Positions 15,841-18,201 of a stretch of 18,201 nt of DNA are shown one piece after another. Both the position numbers and the translations under genes were made by a program. This DNA comes from JBDKJS01 sp039806065. GTDB lineage: Bacteria > Bacteroidota > Bacteroidia > AKYH767-A > 2013-40CM-41-45. The notes beneath the pieces were generated by a model. It was given only the letters and a program-made list of their open reading frames with translations. It was not told the DNA's origin and did no database searches. The stretch lies in the NCBI GenBank assembly GCA_039806065.1, contig JBDKJS010000222.1, forward strand, positions 1 to 18,201, in the 5' to 3' direction. Positions within the stretch are counted from its first letter, which is position 1, and every line of letters begins with the position of its first letter.

Positions 15841-15872
15841 ATAGCCACAATCAAAGTTTTGACTGTGGCTAT
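15841..15872 (-). terminator. Strong hairpin between the two M43 protease genes (terminator or attenuator)
   Basis: Two 15-base arms, ATAGCCACAATCAAA (15841-15855) and TTTGACTGTGGCTAT (15858-15872), pair with one mismatch around a two-base centre. On the transcribed strand it lies 24 bases after the stop of the upstream M43 gene and 18 bases before the ATG of the next. Only a weak T-rich tail (CTTTAT) follows, so it may be a leaky terminator, an mRNA-stabilising 3' structure or a structure that limits translation of the downstream gene. Confidence 0.6.
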
Positions 15873-15896
15873 TGCTAATTTAATTATAAATTTATA

Positions 15897-18008
15897 TTAT
15901 TCGTAAACAACCTTTTCAACTACAGTAATATCATCGGTTTGTAGTCTTACAAAGTATAATCCTTTGGCTTTACCTTCAAAACTAAAATTACGCAAGTGAA
16001 TACCGTATTCCAATTCCGTATTGGCGATGGCCGCCACTGTTCTTCCTGTTATATCTTCAATAGTAATAGATGCATTGCCTTGTTGCAGCATTTTAAAGGT
16101 AACGGATAGCAATCCATTGGTAGGATTAGGATAAGCTACCAAAGCTACATTTTGTTTAGAGATTTCCTCAACATTTTGAGGAGAGCCTGTTACCCGAATA
16201 TCATCAAGATAAACATTATTGCCAGCCGCACTTGTGTGTTCAAATTTAAATCGAACATTAGGGGCATTTACAAATGCTCCAATAAGGGTAGCATTATCAT
16301 CGCGCCACTGGGTGGTGTTGGGCACAAAACTAGCATTAGAAATTGGGGCAGTAGCCAATGCTGCACCAATGCTGGTTTTTCTTAAAGTCCAGTTTTCACC
16401 ACAGTCGCGGCTCACGTACACTCTTAATTCTTCGTTGGTGGTTGAATTGCGTTGAGCGTGGGCTACTTTATACCTAACTCTTGGAGAAAGTAGGTTTGAA
16501 ATATCAAATCCAGGAGTAATGTATTCATCTATTGCGCCAGCAGTGTTACCAGTAAAGTTTACTATTCTAATGCTACTGGTGCTACCACCTGCACCAGCAG
16601 TAGTGGTGTGAACCCATGTATTGCCACCATCATAATTATTTACAAATCCATCTCCAGGAAAATTTGCCGAAACTTCAAAATCAACAGAATCAATATTTGG
16701 AGTAAATATAGGTGGCCCTATTACATTTATATAATTTTGTTTTAACTTAAATGTGGTTCCAGCACTATTGGTAACAGTAAGTGTTACATCAAACGCACCA
16801 GCAGTGTTGTAGGTAATCGTTGGCATAGAGTCAGTAGAAGTTGCGGGTGTGCCACCTGGAAAATCCCAAAGATAAGACACCGCCTCTCCATTCCAAGTTT
16901 CATCATTGAAGGTAACGGCACTGCCTGCACAAATGAGCGTACTGCTAGGGCAGAAATCAGCTTGCAATGCACAGGGCACTGCTGCTGCACCATCGGTACC
17001 GGTAGCAATTAAATTAGCCGATGAATAGAGGTTGGTTCTAACAGCTGTAAGTGCTGTGGTCATTCTTGTTTTCTGTCCATTACTGAAAATATTTTGACAG
17101 CTTCCATCAGTGTAATCCATATAATTCATAAACATGATGCCGTTTCCAGCAGGGGTGCAAGCATCTAAGACAGGGAAAGTAGGACAACCAAAAATTTGAT
17201 CAGCACTGTTAGGGGTATCGGTCACAAAATCAGAACCGGAACACGATCCACTATCATCGCCCCATATATGTCGCAAATTTAGCCAATGGCCAACTTCATG
17301 TGTAAGCACTCGTCCTGCATTACCGCTATTGCTAGCAGTGCCTATGGTTCCAAAATAATCGCTTCGTATCACCACCCCATCAGTAGTGGCATTTCCACCC
17401 GGAAATTGAGCATAGCCCAACACCGTGCCCGTACCGCCACTGCTGGCAATGGCTTTTACCACCCAGATATTAAAATATTTATTGCTATTCCAATAGCTTA
17501 CTGATTTTACCAAGTCGCGCGGATTGGCTTCATCGGTCAAGGGCGATTGTACCCTAACAATACCATCTGTGCAATTACCATTGGGGTCTAGCTGCGCTAA
17601 TTTAAATTCTATTTCTACATCTGCGCCTATGGCTTGCCAAACAGCTGGTGTATTGGCAGCATCAGCATTGAGTCTTCTAAAGTCTTGGTTCAGTGATGCT
17701 ATTTGCGAAAGCACTTGTTCTTTGGTAATATTTACCGGACTGCATATGTCATCATAGATTATGTGTACCACACAAGGTATGGTTCGCACTACTGAAGCAG
17801 TGCTATTGCCATTGCGTTGGCTATTGGCTGATTCTAATTGTTGCAATCGAGCTTCCAGCGCATCCCTATCAGCTCGCAGCTGTGGGTTCAGGGCTGCTTG
17901 TTTGTTAAATTCATCTTCGGCAGCACATCGCTGATGATTGGCACCTGACGCTACAAGCTGTGATGCACATAATACCAATGCCGTAGCAAAAATTAAAGTT
18001 TTTTTCAT
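15897..18008 (-). CDS. Secreted M43 metalloprotease with PKD and T9SS domains, copy 2
   Basis: A 703-residue paralog of the downstream protease with the same domain order. Residues 1-20 are a signal peptide (MKKTLIFATALVLCASQLVA). Residues about 40-65 form a charged, coil-prone segment absent from the other copy. The M43 domain spans about 73-335, with zinc ligands His237, His241 and His247 and base Glu238 in THEVGHWLNLRH, and the Met-turn MNYMDYT (Met297). The PKD domain (about 350-430) contains YLWDFPGG and YNTAGAFDVTLTVTN. The jelly-roll-like domain (about 435-608) shares VSRDCG, FTGNTAGAIDEY and NNVYLDDI with the paralog. A T9SS sorting domain (about 622-703) begins AYPNPTNG and ends VVEKVVYE. 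It follows the PLP-enzyme gene after about 127 bases. No clear TAnnTTTG box was found upstream. Confidence 0.94.
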   Translation of the reverse strand: MKKTLIFATALVLCASQLVASGANHQRCAAEDEFNKQAALNPQLRADRDALEARLQQLESANSQRNGNSTASVVRTIPCVVHIIYDDICSPVNITKEQVLSQIASLNQDFRRLNADAANTPAVWQAIGADVEIEFKLAQLDPNGNCTDGIVRVQSPLTDEANPRDLVKSVSYWNSNKYFNIWVVKAIASSGGTGTVLGYAQFPGGNATTDGVVIRSDYFGTIGTASNSGNAGRVLTHEVGHWLNLRHIWGDDSGSCSGSDFVTDTPNSADQIFGCPTFPVLDACTPAGNGIMFMNYMDYTDGSCQNIFSNGQKTRMTTALTAVRTNLYSSANLIATGTDGAAAVPCALQADFCPSSTLICAGSAVTFNDETWNGEAVSYLWDFPGGTPATSTDSMPTITYNTAGAFDVTLTVTNSAGTTFKLKQNYINVIGPPIFTPNIDSVDFEVSANFPGDGFVNNYDGGNTWVHTTTAGAGGSTSSIRIVNFTGNTAGAIDEYITPGFDISNLLSPRVRYKVAHAQRNSTTNEELRVYVSRDCGENWTLRKTSIGAALATAPISNASFVPNTTQWRDDNATLIGAFVNAPNVRFKFEHTSAAGNNVYLDDIRVTGSPQNVEEISKQNVALVAYPNPTNGLLSVTFKMLQQGNASITIEDITGRTVAAIANTELEYGIHLRNFSFEGKAKGLYFVRLQTDDITVVEKVVYE

Positions 18009-18057
18009 TGAATAAGAATATTGATTTAATTTTAAAAAATACTGTTCGCTAAATTAC

Positions 18058-18075
18058 AACTTTTAATTAAAAGTT
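18058..18075. other. Perfect 18-base AT-rich palindrome upstream of M43 copy 2
   Basis: AACTTTTAATTAAAAGTT is a perfect inverted repeat, 61 bases after the stop of the PLP-enzyme gene and 50 bases before the protease start. It could be a weak terminator stem or a dimeric regulator site. Palindromes of this composition also arise by chance in AT-rich DNA. Confidence 0.35.
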
Positions 18076-18135
18076 TAGGTCATCAAAAGGCAATAAATTG
18101 GATAGCCAAGGCTCCACGGTCCAACTTTTTTAGCT

Positions 18136-18201
18136 TTATCCAAGGGCTTGTTGCAAATCAGCTATTAAATCATCAACATGCTCTATCCCCACACTTAAGC
18201 G
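18136..18201 (-). CDS. C-terminal end of a Cys/Met metabolism PLP-dependent enzyme (partial)
   Basis: The minus strand from the right edge reads RLSVGIEHVDDLIADLQQALG and then a TAA stop at 18138-18136. This is the hallmark C-terminus of the cystathionine gamma-synthase / cystathionine beta-lyase / O-acetylhomoserine sulfhydrylase / methionine gamma-lyase family. In it the R(L/I)S(V/I)GIE segment carries the arginine that binds the substrate carboxylate, and the E(H/D)xDDLIxDLxxAL helix closes the protein. Only 21 codons are in the window, so the exact enzyme cannot be told. It is on the same strand as the M43 genes, but a 127-base gap makes co-transcription uncertain. Confidence 0.85.
   Translation of the reverse strand, partial: RLSVGIEHVDDLIADLQQALG

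Noticed and set aside
9024..18008. A defence or toxin-antitoxin system in the minus-strand block
   Set aside because: The proteases have secretion or membrane signals and T9SS or envelope domains; no nuclease, helicase, reverse transcriptase, STAND ATPase or toxin-like small gene pair is present.
18079..18125. Imperfect inverted repeat (TTGGA ... TCCAA followed by a T run) downstream of the PLP-enzyme gene
   Set aside because: The arms are only five bases with a 17-base loop, and the T run is on the wrong strand for the minus-strand genes; too weak to call a terminator.

Overview
The window looks like a piece of a Bacteroidota chromosome, probably an environmental Chitinophagales/Sphingobacteriales-like lineage; the phylum is well supported, the order is a guess. 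The evidence is: AT-rich DNA; three secreted proteins that end in a type IX secretion (T9SS, Por) sorting domain; several TAnnTTTG boxes, the phylum's -7 promoter element, just upstream of start codons; A-rich leaders without clear Shine-Dalgarno sequences; and phylum-typical families (M43 metalloproteases with PKD domains, GH3 proteins, LuxE-like acyltransferase, C1 peptidase with DUF4384). No rRNA, tRNA, transposase, integrase, CRISPR array or phage gene was seen. No gene-free stretch exceeds 300 bases; the longest is about 140 bases, between the SDR gene and tyrS.

Left part (1-7365), mostly housekeeping. The window opens with the C-terminal end of an unrecognised protein. It converges on fabH (3-oxoacyl-ACP synthase III) across a symmetric terminator-like palindrome. 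An extended-SDR epimerase/reductase lies upstream of fabH on the same strand, and tyrS diverges from it. A minus-strand cluster follows: nadB (L-aspartate oxidase), a LuxE-like acyl-protein synthetase overlapping nadB by 8 bases, and a 65-residue two-helix membrane protein. A two-domain Nfu iron-sulfur scaffold diverges from nadB.

Right part (7378-18201), all on the minus strand and mostly envelope or secreted proteins. In transcription order: the last 21 codons of a Cys/Met-metabolism PLP enzyme; two tandem paralogous M43 metalloproteases (signal peptide, catalytic domain, PKD, jelly-roll-like domain, T9SS signal); a predicted outer-membrane/periplasmic protein with a non-ATG start; a membrane-anchored C1 cysteine peptidase with a Gly-rich N-terminus and DUF4384; an M23 (LytM) endopeptidase with a membrane anchor; a GH3-type adenylating enzyme; and a delta-60-repeat protein with seven regular 57-residue repeats and a T9SS signal. 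C1-M23-GH3 are tightly spaced and probably form one operon.

I found no convincing wholly new system. The best leads are the replacement of the catalytic HIGH-motif histidine in TyrS, the coupling of an orphan LuxE-like enzyme to nadB, promoter boxes so close to start codons that the mRNAs may be nearly leaderless, the C1-M23-GH3 unit, a strong hairpin between the M43 duplicates, and the probable seven-bladed propeller.
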